A stretch of DNA of 64,000 nt. Origin: Thermincola carboxydiphila (GTDB taxonomy: Bacteria; Bacillota; Thermincolia; Thermincolales; UBA2595). The stretch spans positions 1 to 64,000 of the forward strand of contig JAENZX010000014.1 of NCBI GenBank assembly GCA_016841045.1, written 5' to 3'. Within the stretch, counting starts at the first letter, position 1, and every line of letters starts with the position of its first letter. Below are positions 1 to 7,488 of this stretch, piece by piece. A program made the position numbers and the translations under genes. The notes below the pieces were generated by a model that saw only the letters and a program-made list of their open reading frames with translations, was not told the DNA's origin and made no database searches.

Positions 1-68
1 GTATAGTAGCTGACCTATTCCAGGTAGTACCTGTACTGACTGAAGAGTTCAAAAAAGCTTTGGCCTAG
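1..68 (+). CDS. etfA: Electron transfer flavoprotein alpha subunit, C-terminal end (partial)
   Basis: Only the last 21 codons are present, read from position 3 to the TAG at 66-68. The residues VADLFQVVPVLTEEFKK match the usual end of EtfA, where the FAD-binding C-terminal domain closes with a D-L-F-x-V-V-P-x-L-T-E-x-x-K pattern. EtfA and EtfB form the heterodimer that carries electrons from acyl-CoA or similar dehydrogenases. The start and most of the gene lie left of the window, so the identification rests on this short tail only. Confidence 0.7.
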   Translation, partial: IVADLFQVVPVLTEEFKKALA

Positions 69-120
69 AAAGAACGGTTGTAAAGCAGAAAAAAAGTTGA
101 ATACTAAGAGGGGGGTCCGA

Positions 121-1071
121 TTGGTAACTTTTGAGGTTTTATCTATTCCGGCCCCCTTTTTGCTTGGGCCGGTTAATGTGTATCTGATAAAGAGTGACCC
201 GGTTACGTTAATTGACTGTGGCCCGAATTATTCTGAGACTAAAGCTGCTTTAATTAAGCAGCTTTCTTCCCATGGACTTGGGCTTGAGAATATTAAGCAG
301 ATAATAATTACCCATGCACATTCTGACCACTATGGCATGGCAGCCGAAATACAGCGTGTTACCGGAGCCATAGTGTACATGCATAATAAAGAAATTTCCA
401 AAACCCGGTTTCGTTTAGACTACCAAAAAAATCTTATTTCATACCTTGCTTATGCAGGGACTCCTGATGTATATTGTAAAAAGCAAGAAAGATTCTTTAA
501 TTCGGGAATTGTAGAGCCGCCGGAAGAAATAACCGCGGTTGAGGATGGCCATATTTTTACCTTTGACGGAGTACAACTCGAGGGGATTTTGACACCGGGC
601 CACTCAGCAGGGCACCTTTCTCTGTTTGAAAGAAATGATGGTTTGCTTTTTGCCGGGGATACTGTCTTAGAAAAGTTAAGGCAGAAGCCTTTGTTGGAGC
701 CTTTGCCTGAGCATCCATTACAAAGGGAGAAGAACTTATTGCAATATATAGATTCCCTGAACTGCTTAAAACAGCTAGATATCAAATGCATTTTGCCTGG
801 TCACGGGGATCCAATTCTTAATGTTGCTGAGGTTTTGCATCGATTGGATGTTAATATCCAGGAACGTAAAGAAGAAATCAAAAGAGCTGCATACTATCTT
901 AAGGTGTTTACACCCTATGAGTTAGTAACGCAAATTTTTGCAAAGCGGGAGAGTCCATTGGAATTAAGCATGGCCGTTTCGGAAGTACTTGGCTATCTTG
1001 ATTTACTTGAGGCTGAGGGGAAGGTAGTGCAACAGCAAGGTACCGTTTGTTTAACGTATTCATGTATATAA
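121..1071 (+). CDS. MBL-fold metallo-hydrolase
   Basis: A 316-residue metallo-beta-lactamase-fold protein. The Zn-binding HAHSDH motif lies about 90 residues in, followed by the conserved GHSAGH, AGDTV and LPGHGD motifs that supply the remaining metal ligands. A helical C-terminal tail of about 70 residues follows, as in many glyoxalase-II-like hydrolases. A TTG at 97 is possible, but TTG at 121 sits behind a G-rich ribosome site (about 109-115) and gives the family-typical start LVTFEVLSIPAPFLLGPVNV, so I chose it. It lies just downstream of etfA, an arrangement that suggests co-transcription and perhaps thioester or lactone hydrolysis linked to acyl-CoA metabolism. The substrate cannot be told from sequence. 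Confidence 0.85.
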   Translation: MVTFEVLSIPAPFLLGPVNVYLIKSDPVTLIDCGPNYSETKAALIKQLSSHGLGLENIKQIIITHAHSDHYGMAAEIQRVTGAIVYMHNKEISKTRFRLDYQKNLISYLAYAGTPDVYCKKQERFFNSGIVEPPEEITAVEDGHIFTFDGVQLEGILTPGHSAGHLSLFERNDGLLFAGDTVLEKLRQKPLLEPLPEHPLQREKNLLQYIDSLNCLKQLDIKCILPGHGDPILNVAEVLHRLDVNIQERKEEIKRAAYYLKVFTPYELVTQIFAKRESPLELSMAVSEVLGYLDLLEAEGKVVQQQGTVCLTYSCI

Positions 1072-1119
1072 TCGTAATTTTTGAACACAGTAGTGTAACA
1101 AGTAAAGGGTGAATAATCT

Positions 1120-1497
1120 ATGGCTGTATCTCATCGAAATGTTGCGCTAATGGGCTTGGCGGCAGGTGGCTTGATAGCTCTTGTAAGTTATATTGTTGGA
1201 AACTCAGGATTTGCTTTTGGTTTACTGTTCAGCTTACCACTGGCTCTTTTAAACTTTAAAGCCATAGACAAGATACTGCAGTTTGCTTTTGGTTTTTCAA
1301 TGCCTGAGATTGTCAAGGTTGTTGCCTTTGTCTTATATCATTTAAGATTTGCTGTTTTAGTTATAATACTATTTTTAGTTATACCAAAGACAGGTTTTAG
1401 TTTTGGTATCGGCACTTTTTTTGGCTTTTTAATCGCCAAGATAGCTCTGGGAGGGGAAATCATAAGGAAGAAGGATGATGGTTCCGGGTTAGGCTGA
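1120..1497 (+). CDS. Small membrane protein resembling ATP synthase subunit I
   Basis: A 125-residue protein with four hydrophobic segments and a short charged tail (IIRKKDDGSG). The pattern of two Gly-rich helices around an S-L-P-L-A-L-L-N-F turn resembles the ATP synthase I chain (AtpI) family. No ATP synthase genes adjoin it, so the function is unproven. The start ATG follows AAAGGGTGA. It lies 48 bases after the MBL gene and before a clear terminator, so it probably ends that transcription unit. Confidence 0.55.
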   Translation: MAVSHRNVALMGLAAGGLIALVSYIVGNSGFAFGLLFSLPLALLNFKAIDKILQFAFGFSMPEIVKVVAFVLYHLRFAVLVIILFLVIPKTGFSFGIGTFFGFLIAKIALGGEIIRKKDDGSGLG

Positions 1498-1521
1498 TTC
1501 TTGACCAAAATAAACAGAAGG

Positions 1522-1560
1522 GCACTTTATTGATTCAACAATAAAGTGCGCTTTTTATTT
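1522..1560 (+). terminator. Rho-independent terminator
   Basis: An 11-bp perfect stem (GCACTTTATTG / CAATAAAGTGC) with a 6-base loop, followed by GCTTTTTATTTT. It closes the etfA-MBL-AtpI-like unit. Confidence 0.9.
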
Positions 1561-1626
1561 TCGGGCTTATTCAATGCTAATTTAATCGGCACCAGGGAAG
1601 TAGGTGTTTCAAATGTTGAAAATAGT

Positions 1627-1677
1627 CGGTAAAAGTTGGTAAAAGTGTTGACAAAAGAAACCAGGTTACGGGATAAT
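1627..1677 (+). promoter_or_regulatory. SigA-type promoter of the agr-like locus with a tandem repeat
   Basis: TTGACA at 1648-1653 and GATAAT at 1672-1677 are separated by 18 bases, a near-consensus vegetative promoter. Directly upstream GGTAAAAGT occurs twice in tandem (about 1628-1647) and touches the -35 box, so it may be a regulator site. A leader of roughly 120 bases rich in ACCAAA follows before agrD. Confidence 0.6.
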
Positions 1678-1801
1678 TAATAATATACCAGAACGTACCA
1701 AACAAATGCAAACCAAAAACATACCAAATACACCAAAAAATGTTTTAGAAAAGTTCCAAAAGAAATACCGGGGAGAAATAAAAAATAAGGGGGTGAAAGA
1801 T

Positions 1802-1951
1802 GTGAAAAAAATGATGGTTAAGATTTTCAGCACCGCTGCTCTCATTGCTGTAGCAAATTTTGTTATCAATGTTTTCGGAAGCATTCAACAGGCGGGAGCC
1901 TGCGGATGGCTTGGTGGTGAAATTGAAATGCCCAAGTCTCTTATTAAGTAA
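1802..1951 (+). CDS. agrD: AgrD-like cyclic lactone autoinducer precursor
   Basis: A 49-residue peptide starting at GTG 1802 behind AAGGGGGTGAAAG; an upstream ATG at 1706 has no ribosome site. It has an amphipathic leader (MKKMMVKIFSTAALIAVANF), then Cys34 and the stretch CGWLGGEIEMPKSL. The spacing Cys-x9-Pro and the tail GEIEMPKSL match staphylococcal AgrD (Cys-x4-DEVEVPKEL), so the predicted product is a thiolactone whose ring is Cys34-Gly-Trp-Leu-Gly38. In known systems AgrB removes the C-terminal tail and closes the ring; AgrB is two genes downstream. The family assignment is firm; the exact N-terminal end of the signal is not predictable. Confidence 0.85.
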   Translation: MKKMMVKIFSTAALIAVANFVINVFGSIQQAGACGWLGGEIEMPKSLIK

Positions 1952-1980
1952 TTTGACAACAGTGGAGGGAGCAAAGGAAA

Positions 1981-2454
1981 ATGGAACATCCTATAGTGAT
2001 AGTAAACTTAATTATTCAGAACTACCTAATGTCCTGGTTTATGGCGGGTTACATTTTCCGGCTCTCCCCAGGTATTAAACATCTACAATTTGGTCTATTT
2101 GGAGGTTTACTGGTTTATGCAACCAGAAGTTTGGTTCGCTTGGCAGGTCTTCCTATTGGAATAAATACATTAATTACTTTAATCTTATCTATTCCGATTT
2201 ATAAAGCTATTTTTAAGATTAAGAACTGGAAGGAACCATCCTTAATAAGCGTGTTAGCATATATAATGGTTTTATTTATCGAGATTTTAACTTCTAAGTT
2301 TAGCCTTAACTTATTTCATACAACACCTGATCTAGTGCTAAGTAATCCCACTCTTCACTTTAAGCTGCTTGCTCTTCAAAACCTTTGGATTTTCCTTTTT
2401 GCAATATTAATCATTGGTATTAATATGCTTTTGGGGATAAGGAAGGAGAAATAA
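1981..2454 (+). CDS. Membrane protein of the agr-like locus (possible stand-alone sensor domain)
   Basis: A 157-residue protein made almost entirely of about five hydrophobic segments, with no catalytic motif. It has no His/Cys protease pair, so it is not AgrB. In length and layout it looks like the N-terminal membrane domain of AgrC-type sensor kinases without any cytoplasmic kinase part. It begins 29 bases after agrD and abuts agrB (stop 2452-2454, next start 2455), so it belongs to the locus. A role as autoinducer receptor or exporter partner is inference from position. Confidence 0.55.
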   Translation: MEHPIVIVNLIIQNYLMSWFMAGYIFRLSPGIKHLQFGLFGGLLVYATRSLVRLAGLPIGINTLITLILSIPIYKAIFKIKNWKEPSLISVLAYIMVLFIEILTSKFSLNLFHTTPDLVLSNPTLHFKLLALQNLWIFLFAILIIGINMLLGIRKEK

Positions 2455-3048
2455 TTGGACATAGATGAATTTGCCTTAATACTTGCTAATGGGGATACAG
2501 GACAAGCAGAGATAAAGTCCTATTATATAAAAAGTATGTTGCATACCGCCAGTACATTTACGGCAATTGCAACAGCAAGTTATTTTTTAGATGTTCTTCA
2601 ATACGCATTAGTAATTATTCTAACATTAAGACTCTTTAGAACAAAAACCGGTGGATGTCATAGTAAATCAATTACCTTGTGTAAAGTTATGTCTTTTTTG
2701 ATTTTAGTAGGACTATCCTTGTTGGTTCCTGTAATTAAAATATCAAACGCTGCCATTACAATATGGACCGGATGCATTGCCTTGTTTGGGTTATATATGA
2801 TTTATAAAGTAGTTCCAATAGATACCCCACAAAGACCTATTATCAGCATGGAATTCCGCAGGAAACTCAAAATCGAAGCTTATATTTTTTTTCTGATTTT
2901 AATAGCAAGTGTTTATCTATTCTGTATTTATGATTATTTAAGATGGGGCTACGCAGTACTTTTAGCTTTATCTCTACAGCTGTTTTTAATGACAAAATTA
3001 GGCTTCTGGGTAGTTAATAGGGTTGACAATATCTTCAGTGTGCGGTAA
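2455..3048 (+). CDS. agrB: AgrB-like peptide-processing membrane protease
   Basis: A 197-residue polytopic membrane protein of normal AgrB length. The segment RTKTGGCHSKSITLC contains His69 and Cys76 seven residues apart, the spacing of the catalytic pair in AgrB (His77/Cys84 in S. aureus), after the family GG-x-H turn. About six hydrophobic helices surround it. AgrB cleaves the AgrD tail and forms the thiolactone. The TTG start follows the stop of the preceding gene without a gap, behind GGAAGGAGA. An extra Cys68 beside the catalytic His is unusual. Confidence 0.82.
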   Translation: MDIDEFALILANGDTGQAEIKSYYIKSMLHTASTFTAIATASYFLDVLQYALVIILTLRLFRTKTGGCHSKSITLCKVMSFLILVGLSLLVPVIKISNAAITIWTGCIALFGLYMIYKVVPIDTPQRPIISMEFRRKLKIEAYIFFLILIASVYLFCIYDYLRWGYAVLLALSLQLFLMTKLGFWVVNRVDNIFSVR

Positions 3049-3149
3049 ACCAGCTTTCGTGAAATGAATAAATGAATTAAAGGTATAGTCAATTAATCAA
3101 TAGAAGAAAAACTGTGTTGTTTTTATATTAAAGTAAGGCGGGGATTTTA

Positions 3150-3983
3150 ATGAAAAAAGAAATGAAAGAATACTTAAATTCTAGTATGCTTATTATTTCA
3201 ATTTGTTTTCTGTTGCTTTTTTGGCTAATTTTATTTAGTAGTGACTATTTTTATGGTCAAAGATTGGTAGTACATTTGACAGGAACGATACCATTGGCTA
3301 TTGTCGCAGGTGTTATTTTTATGATTATAATAAAACATTTAGTTAGCAAGGCAAAAACAGAACAATATCTTGAAGATACTATCAGGTCAAATCGCATTCA
3401 TGAAGCAGAAAAGAAAGAGTTTTTGGCAAAACTGCAGCAATTTGAAGGTTTAGCAGACTTATACTATGATATCAGAGCTAAATTAGATGCGTCACAAATC
3501 TACGAAGTCCCAATTCTGGGAGCCTATTTGCTGGAGAAAAAAGTCCTGCTCCAGTATGAGCAGGGAATAAAAGTAGAGTTTGAGTTAGGCGGGAACTTTA
3601 CGATCTTAAAACAAATTGAATCGGAAGACTTAATCAAGATTATTAATGATTCGATATCAAGAATCATAAAGATGCAAGAGGAATTTGGTAATAAAACGGA
3701 TCAGCTTCATTTTATAACATACGAAGAAGCAGACAGCTTTATAATTGATTTGTTTACCTTCATAGACTACAATTCTGCTCCCGGCAGAGATGCAGAAACA
3801 GTTTTCAACATTAACAATGAACAATTCATCTGGAATATGAAAAAAAGTTTTAATAAGTATAAAGCAGATATTGATGTCATTATTCCTGAAGAGGGAAAAG
3901 ATGAACGTAACTTTACGTCTCTTATCCGAATTAAATTTCCCCAGAAGGTAAAGGGTGAGGCTGTCTACAAACAAATAGGCTGA
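3150..3983 (+). CDS. Degenerate AgrC/Spo0B-type histidine-kinase-like protein
   Basis: 277 residues: two N-terminal membrane helices (about 12-32 and 42-62), a short coiled coil (65-100), then a soluble domain. The stretch VPILGAYLLEKKVLLQYEQG resembles the start of the ATPase part of CitA/AgrC-type kinases, and DLIKIINDSISRIIKM occupies the N-box position, but the N-box Asn and the acceptor-His region are not recognisable and no DxGxG or GxGxG box is present. I read it as a pseudokinase of the agr locus. ATG start behind AAGGCGGGG. No response regulator follows; the next gene is convergent. Confidence 0.5.
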   Translation: MKKEMKEYLNSSMLIISICFLLLFWLILFSSDYFYGQRLVVHLTGTIPLAIVAGVIFMIIIKHLVSKAKTEQYLEDTIRSNRIHEAEKKEFLAKLQQFEGLADLYYDIRAKLDASQIYEVPILGAYLLEKKVLLQYEQGIKVEFELGGNFTILKQIESEDLIKIINDSISRIIKMQEEFGNKTDQLHFITYEEADSFIIDLFTFIDYNSAPGRDAETVFNINNEQFIWNMKKSFNKYKADIDVIIPEEGKDERNFTSLIRIKFPQKVKGEAVYKQIG

Positions 3984-4020
3984 TTATTTGTGAATTACTA
4001 AGCCGTTGAAGACGGTATAC

Positions 4021-4046
4021 GGCAAGGTCCATCCTTGCCCTTTTTT
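4021..4046 (+). terminator. Terminator of the agr-like locus
   Basis: Stem GGCAAGG / CCTTGCC with a 5-base loop followed by CTTTTTT. It closes the agr-like unit just before the convergent HTH gene. Confidence 0.8.
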
Positions 4047-4067
4047 AAATTAATAGAAGATATATTA

Positions 4068-4310
4068 CTAATGTTTTGTTTCACCGCTACTGTAGGAGAA
4101 GAGTTCATTTAAACTGTAACCCTTACATACTTTGAGCACACCCTCAATAAATTTTCTGCCCGGATTTTGTTTATCTTTAAGAACCCTGAATAGATGTGAT
4201 CGGTCAATACCCATTTCAGAGGATACTGCCGACATGCAGATTTTTTCGCCTTTGTAATTTTCGCTTAATGCCTTAATAAATAATTCTTTATTTAGTACAA
4301 GTTTAGACAT
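4068..4310 (-). CDS. Small helix-turn-helix regulator (XRE-like)
   Basis: An 80-residue protein whose centre (KICMSAVSSEMGIDRSHLFRVL) has the spacing of an XRE-type helix-turn-helix, with a following helix and a short charged tail. No ligand or oligomerisation domain is present. ATG start behind AAGGAGGGCGTCAC. It is divergent to the S24-type repressor at 4476, and the shared intergenic region holds two perfect inverted repeats, so cross- or autoregulation is likely. The target is not known. Confidence 0.65.
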   Translation of the reverse strand: MSKLVLNKELFIKALSENYKGEKICMSAVSSEMGIDRSHLFRVLKDKQNPGRKFIEGVLKVCKGYSLNELFSYSSGETKH

Positions 4311-4368
4311 GTGACGCCCTCCTTACAACTTAATCTTTTCTTCCATTTTATAACATTTGGTGACAAAA

Positions 4369-4387
4369 GTAAACAGCTAATGTTTAC
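4369..4387. promoter_or_regulatory. Inverted repeat GTAAACA-N5-TGTTTAC
   Basis: A perfect 7-bp inverted repeat between the divergent regulator genes. Read leftward it overlaps a possible -35 element (GTTTAC) that lies 16 bases from TATAAA, so it is well placed as an operator for the leftward small HTH gene. Confidence 0.5.
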
Positions 4388-4413
4388 AAATTAAAACAAT
4401 GATTCAACTTTTT

Positions 4414-4442
4414 TTGTTGCCGAAAGTCAACACCCGCAACAA
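4414..4442. promoter_or_regulatory. Inverted repeat TTGTTGC-N15-GCAACAA
   Basis: A second perfect 7-bp inverted repeat, 34 bases before the start of the S24-type repressor. Its position suggests an operator for the rightward promoter; a clear -35/-10 pair was not found. Confidence 0.4.
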
Positions 4443-4475
4443 TATTAAAACTACATCAATTGGGAGTTGTTGATT

Positions 4476-5114
4476 ATGGGCTTTGGAATATATTTGAAGG
4501 GGTTAATAGATAAACGAGGATATTCTTATAGACAACTTGGAATGCTCTCGGGGATTAACCATACTTATATCTCAAAAATAGTCAGTGAAAAGATGGGACC
4601 GCCTTCGCCGGAGATACTCAAGAAACTTTCAAAGCCTTTGGAAGTTCCTTATGAGGAACTTATGGAAATGGCTGACTATATAGATATTAAGACGACCTAT
4701 AAAACGGAGCCAGTTCAAATGGTTTCGGAAGAGAAAATAGCTAAAGTTCCAATTTACGGAGTTATACAATCTGGAGAACCGCATTATTCCGCCGCGGAGA
4801 TTGAAGGCTATGAGTATATTGCAGAAAAAGAGGTAAGGTACGGAGAATATTTTTACCTTCGTATAACTGAAGATAGTATGCTCGGAAGCCGTATTTATCC
4901 TGGGGATCTGGTATACGTGCGGAAGCAAAAAAACATTGAAAACGGAGATATTGCCGTAGTATTGGTTGGCGAAAAGGCCACTCTCAGAAGAGTGTTTAAA
5001 GCTGATGGTAAAGTCATTCTACAACCGGATAATCCAAAATATGAACCCCAAATATACACTGAGGGAGATATCAAGATACTTGGTAAAGTGCTTCATGTTA
5101 AGTTTAAGCCGTAA
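4476..5114 (+). CDS. HTH/S24 peptidase repressor (CI/LexA-like fold)
   Basis: 212 residues: an N-terminal XRE helix-turn-helix (about 4-62; YRQLGMLSGINHTYISKIV), a linker, and a C-terminal S24 domain with the catalytic Ser in EDSMLGS (Ser134) and Lys in EKATLRR (Lys167). The cleavage-site region reads YGVIQSGEP, so the scissile pair would be Ser-Gly instead of the usual Ala-Gly. Such repressors cut themselves on a RecA/DNA-damage signal or act as non-cleaving S24 regulators. The XRE HTH separates it from LexA proper, which has a winged helix. ATG 4476 follows GGGAG by 9 bases, better than TTG 4467. No phage genes surround it. Confidence 0.85.
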   Translation: MGFGIYLKGLIDKRGYSYRQLGMLSGINHTYISKIVSEKMGPPSPEILKKLSKPLEVPYEELMEMADYIDIKTTYKTEPVQMVSEEKIAKVPIYGVIQSGEPHYSAAEIEGYEYIAEKEVRYGEYFYLRITEDSMLGSRIYPGDLVYVRKQKNIENGDIAVVLVGEKATLRRVFKADGKVILQPDNPKYEPQIYTEGDIKILGKVLHVKFKP

Positions 5115-5135
5115 TTCTTCGATACTATGAAATAA

Positions 5136-5159
5136 GGGTTCAGCAATTTTGCTGAACCC
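5136..5159. terminator. Hairpin between convergent genes
   Basis: Stem GGGTTCAGC / GCTGAACCC with a 6-base loop between the S24 repressor and the convergent cyclophilin gene. It has no strong T-run on either side, so terminator activity is only probable. Confidence 0.5.
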
Positions 5160-5166
5160 TCGCCCA

Positions 5167-5952
5167 TTATTCGCCTATTTTTACCGGCTCTTCATATTTT
5201 ATTCCGAATGTTTCTACTGTAACTTTCTTCATTTTCTGTTCGTCACGCGGTCTATCATTATCATCTCTGGGTGTATTAACAATTTTATCAGCAACTTCTA
5301 TTCCTTCAATTACCTTACCAAAAGCTGCATAATTTCCGTCTAAGTGAGGAGCTTCCTTGACCATGATAAAAAATTGGGAACCGGCAGAATCCGGCATGAC
5401 TGACCTTGCCATGGAAATTACACCGCGTTCATGTATGAGGTTGTTGGGGAAGCCATTTGCAGCAAATTCCCCTTTAATACTATAACCAGGGCTTCCAATC
5501 CCGGTTCCCTGGGGGTCTCCCCCTTGAATCATAAAACCGGGAATTACTCTATGGAATATTAAACCGTTGTAGAAACCTTTTTGAACCAGTGATATAAAGT
5601 TGTTAACGGTATTGGGAGCAAATGTGGGATACAGTTCTAATTTGATTTTACCGCCATTTGCCATTTCAATGGTCACAACTGGGTTCTTGCCGGTTTTAGC
5701 AGTTTCGTTGGAGTTTTCGTCCTTTTTGTTTTCAGGGGCTTTTGGTGCAGCCGATTTATCTTGAGTCGCTTGGTTAGAATTGGATCCTGTTGGTTGGGAA
5801 CTGTCTGAAGCTTTGGTTTCTGTTGATTCCGAATACGTGTTTTGTGTTGATTCAGACGATGTCGTCGTCGGAGTCGTCTTTTCAGTGCTGCTGCATGCTA
5901 TCCCCGTAAGTAATAAAAGGGCACTCAGCAGTACAATAATCAATTTTTTCAT
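5167..5952 (-). CDS. Cyclophilin-type peptidyl-prolyl isomerase lipoprotein
   Basis: 261 residues. The N terminus is a lipoprotein signal with lipobox TGIAC (Cys20), then a Ser/Thr/Gln-rich linker of about 65 residues, then a cyclophilin domain from about residue 92. Hallmarks are FHRVIPGFMIQGGDPQGTG, SQFFI and the LDGNYAAFGKVIEG segment. It should catalyse prolyl cis-trans isomerisation on the outer face of the membrane, helping secreted proteins fold. ATG start behind GAGGTC. It is monocistronic. Confidence 0.92.
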   Translation of the reverse strand: MKKLIIVLLSALLLLTGIACSSTEKTTPTTTSSESTQNTYSESTETKASDSSQPTGSNSNQATQDKSAAPKAPENKKDENSNETAKTGKNPVVTIEMANGGKIKLELYPTFAPNTVNNFISLVQKGFYNGLIFHRVIPGFMIQGGDPQGTGIGSPGYSIKGEFAANGFPNNLIHERGVISMARSVMPDSAGSQFFIMVKEAPHLDGNYAAFGKVIEGIEVADKIVNTPRDDNDRPRDEQKMKKVTVETFGIKYEEPVKIGE

Positions 5953-6058
5953 CCAATGACCTCACTTTCATTTACATAATAATCCCTTTTTATTATAAGA
6001 CGGTTGTCCCTATAGTTCAAGAAAAAAGGACTCGCCGCTTGGTCGAGTTCCTGTTTGT

Positions 6059-6427
6059 CTAATTATTAGTATTAAGCAATTTGTAATTAATAAAAGTATA
6101 ATAAGTTCCGAACAAAAGCCCTGCAATTGAAAAGCCCAGAGGTATTTCAAAAGTGCTGCCTTCAGTTGGAGAAGCTATAGCTGTAGCAATTATCCACCCT
6201 GCTATGTTATAAATAATATATGATAGTGGGGACAAGATGCTGATTTTTTGCCGCTGAAATACTATAAGAGTTGAAATGCAGATAGGAACCCATAGGACCT
6301 CAAGCATTGCAACGCCCATATTAAAGTCTAGTGGTAGTCCTTTATCCATGACAAGAAGGATACCATCAACAGTTTGTAAAAAACCTAGAATAATGCCGCC
6401 AAATACGTAAAATTTTATAAAATTCAT
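6059..6427 (-). CDS. Unknown four-helix membrane protein
   Basis: 122 residues with four hydrophobic segments (about 5-28, 40-60, 66-88, 95-114) and short polar loops; no family recognised. ATG start behind GAGGGGGTTAAAT supports expression. It stands alone between the cyclophilin and ferredoxin genes. Confidence 0.6.
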   Translation of the reverse strand: MNFIKFYVFGGIILGFLQTVDGILLVMDKGLPLDFNMGVAMLEVLWVPICISTLIVFQRQKISILSPLSYIIYNIAGWIIATAIASPTEGSTFEIPLGFSIAGLLFGTYYTFINYKLLNTNN

Positions 6428-6500
6428 ATTTAACCCCCTCAGTTTAGTATATATTGAAAAAGCAACAGCGTAAATCCCCGATTTAGTGTTATAAGCTCAG

Positions 6501-7298
6501 TTAATAAGTGATTCGGTCTAACAGTGTTATAGCATCAACTGGGCAGGTGTTTCGGCATACACCACACCCAAAGCATTTATTTATATTTATGTAACATTTT
6601 GAATTGTCCACTGAAAATTCTATTGCACCGAACTGGCATATTTTTCTACAGGCTCGACATCCTGTACATTGCATAGGGTCAATTACGGCTACATATTCTC
6701 CTTTGAACATGACATTCATTAAATCATTTGTTATCTGAATACGGTAGGCAAGACAGTCATGGTCACAGTTACATATAGCCCCGATATACGGGGTCTTAAA
6801 AGTCCAGATTGAATGAACGAGTCCTTTTTTATCAAATTCCCTGAGAAGCTCCCGAGCCTTAACAGGGGTAAGAGTTTCAAGAGAAGACTGCAGGTCTGGG
6901 TAGTCTCCAAAAAGACCGATTGGGTCTATCCCGAGAACTAAACAGTATCTTGCACTGTCTCGCCCGGTAGTTACCTTCCGGCAAACACAAGGTATGCGTG
7001 TAATCGATTGTACCATATCTACTATCTTTTCAGCATCTTCAAGAGGTACAACCTGACCAAAATGCAGCTTTTTCATCCTGTTGGTGCCCAACTTCCGGAT
7101 AAATCGGTAAGCTATTGGTACTTTTCTTTTAGCCAGTTCCAGTCTGGCCAAAGTTGGTTTAGCCGTACGCTGTATATTTGGCAAAAAATTCTTTATATAT
7201 TCCTCCCGGTTCTCCAGAGACAATAGCTCTCTTGAGTAATGTTCCATAACTTCATACCACTTTTTACCCTCACCATGTTTAACACAAAATTCGCACAT
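6501..7298 (-). CDS. Two-[4Fe-4S] ferredoxin-type protein with extra Cys motifs
   Basis: 265 residues from ATG 7298 (ribosome site GGAGAG); a longer reading to 7463 would run through the upstream terminator and lacks a site. The C terminus has two classic 4Fe-4S motifs, CTGCRACRKIC and CFGCGVCRNTC, each followed by a short partner loop. Upstream are further Cys groups: CEFC at the N terminus, CVCRKVT...RYC and CNCDHDC, which may hold another cluster or a metal. It looks like a cytoplasmic electron carrier or oxidoreductase subunit; partner unknown. It is next to citrate synthase but separated from it by a terminator. Confidence 0.8.
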   Translation of the reverse strand: MCEFCVKHGEGKKWYEVMEHYSRELLSLENREEYIKNFLPNIQRTAKPTLARLELAKRKVPIAYRFIRKLGTNRMKKLHFGQVVPLEDAEKIVDMVQSITRIPCVCRKVTTGRDSARYCLVLGIDPIGLFGDYPDLQSSLETLTPVKARELLREFDKKGLVHSIWTFKTPYIGAICNCDHDCLAYRIQITNDLMNVMFKGEYVAVIDPMQCTGCRACRKICQFGAIEFSVDNSKCYININKCFGCGVCRNTCPVDAITLLDRITY

Positions 7299-7408
7299 AT
7301 CAACTCTCCGTCTGCCTGTAACTGAATCTTTCGAAATGTTTTTCAAATATATTATACACCAAAATAAGCCATAAATAGATTCATTCATAAACATCATTTT
7401 GGCTCGAA

Positions 7409-7444
7409 AGAAAAAAACTGACTCACTTAAGTTATGAGCCAGTT
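7409..7444 (-). terminator. Terminator of the citrate synthase gene
   Basis: On the minus strand AACTGGCTCA pairs with TGAGTCAGTT (one mismatch) and is followed by TTTTTTTCTTTC, a standard intrinsic terminator 45 bases after the citrate synthase stop. Confidence 0.8.
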
Positions 7445-7488
7445 TCTCCAGGTATCTTTTCACTACCCACTAACCACTATTCACTATT

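Noticed and set aside
1981-2454. First thought to be AgrB because it follows agrD
   Set aside because: No His/Cys catalytic pair; the GG-x-H and Cys motif is in the next gene.
4476-5114. LexA
   Set aside because: The N terminus is an XRE-type HTH, not the LexA winged helix.
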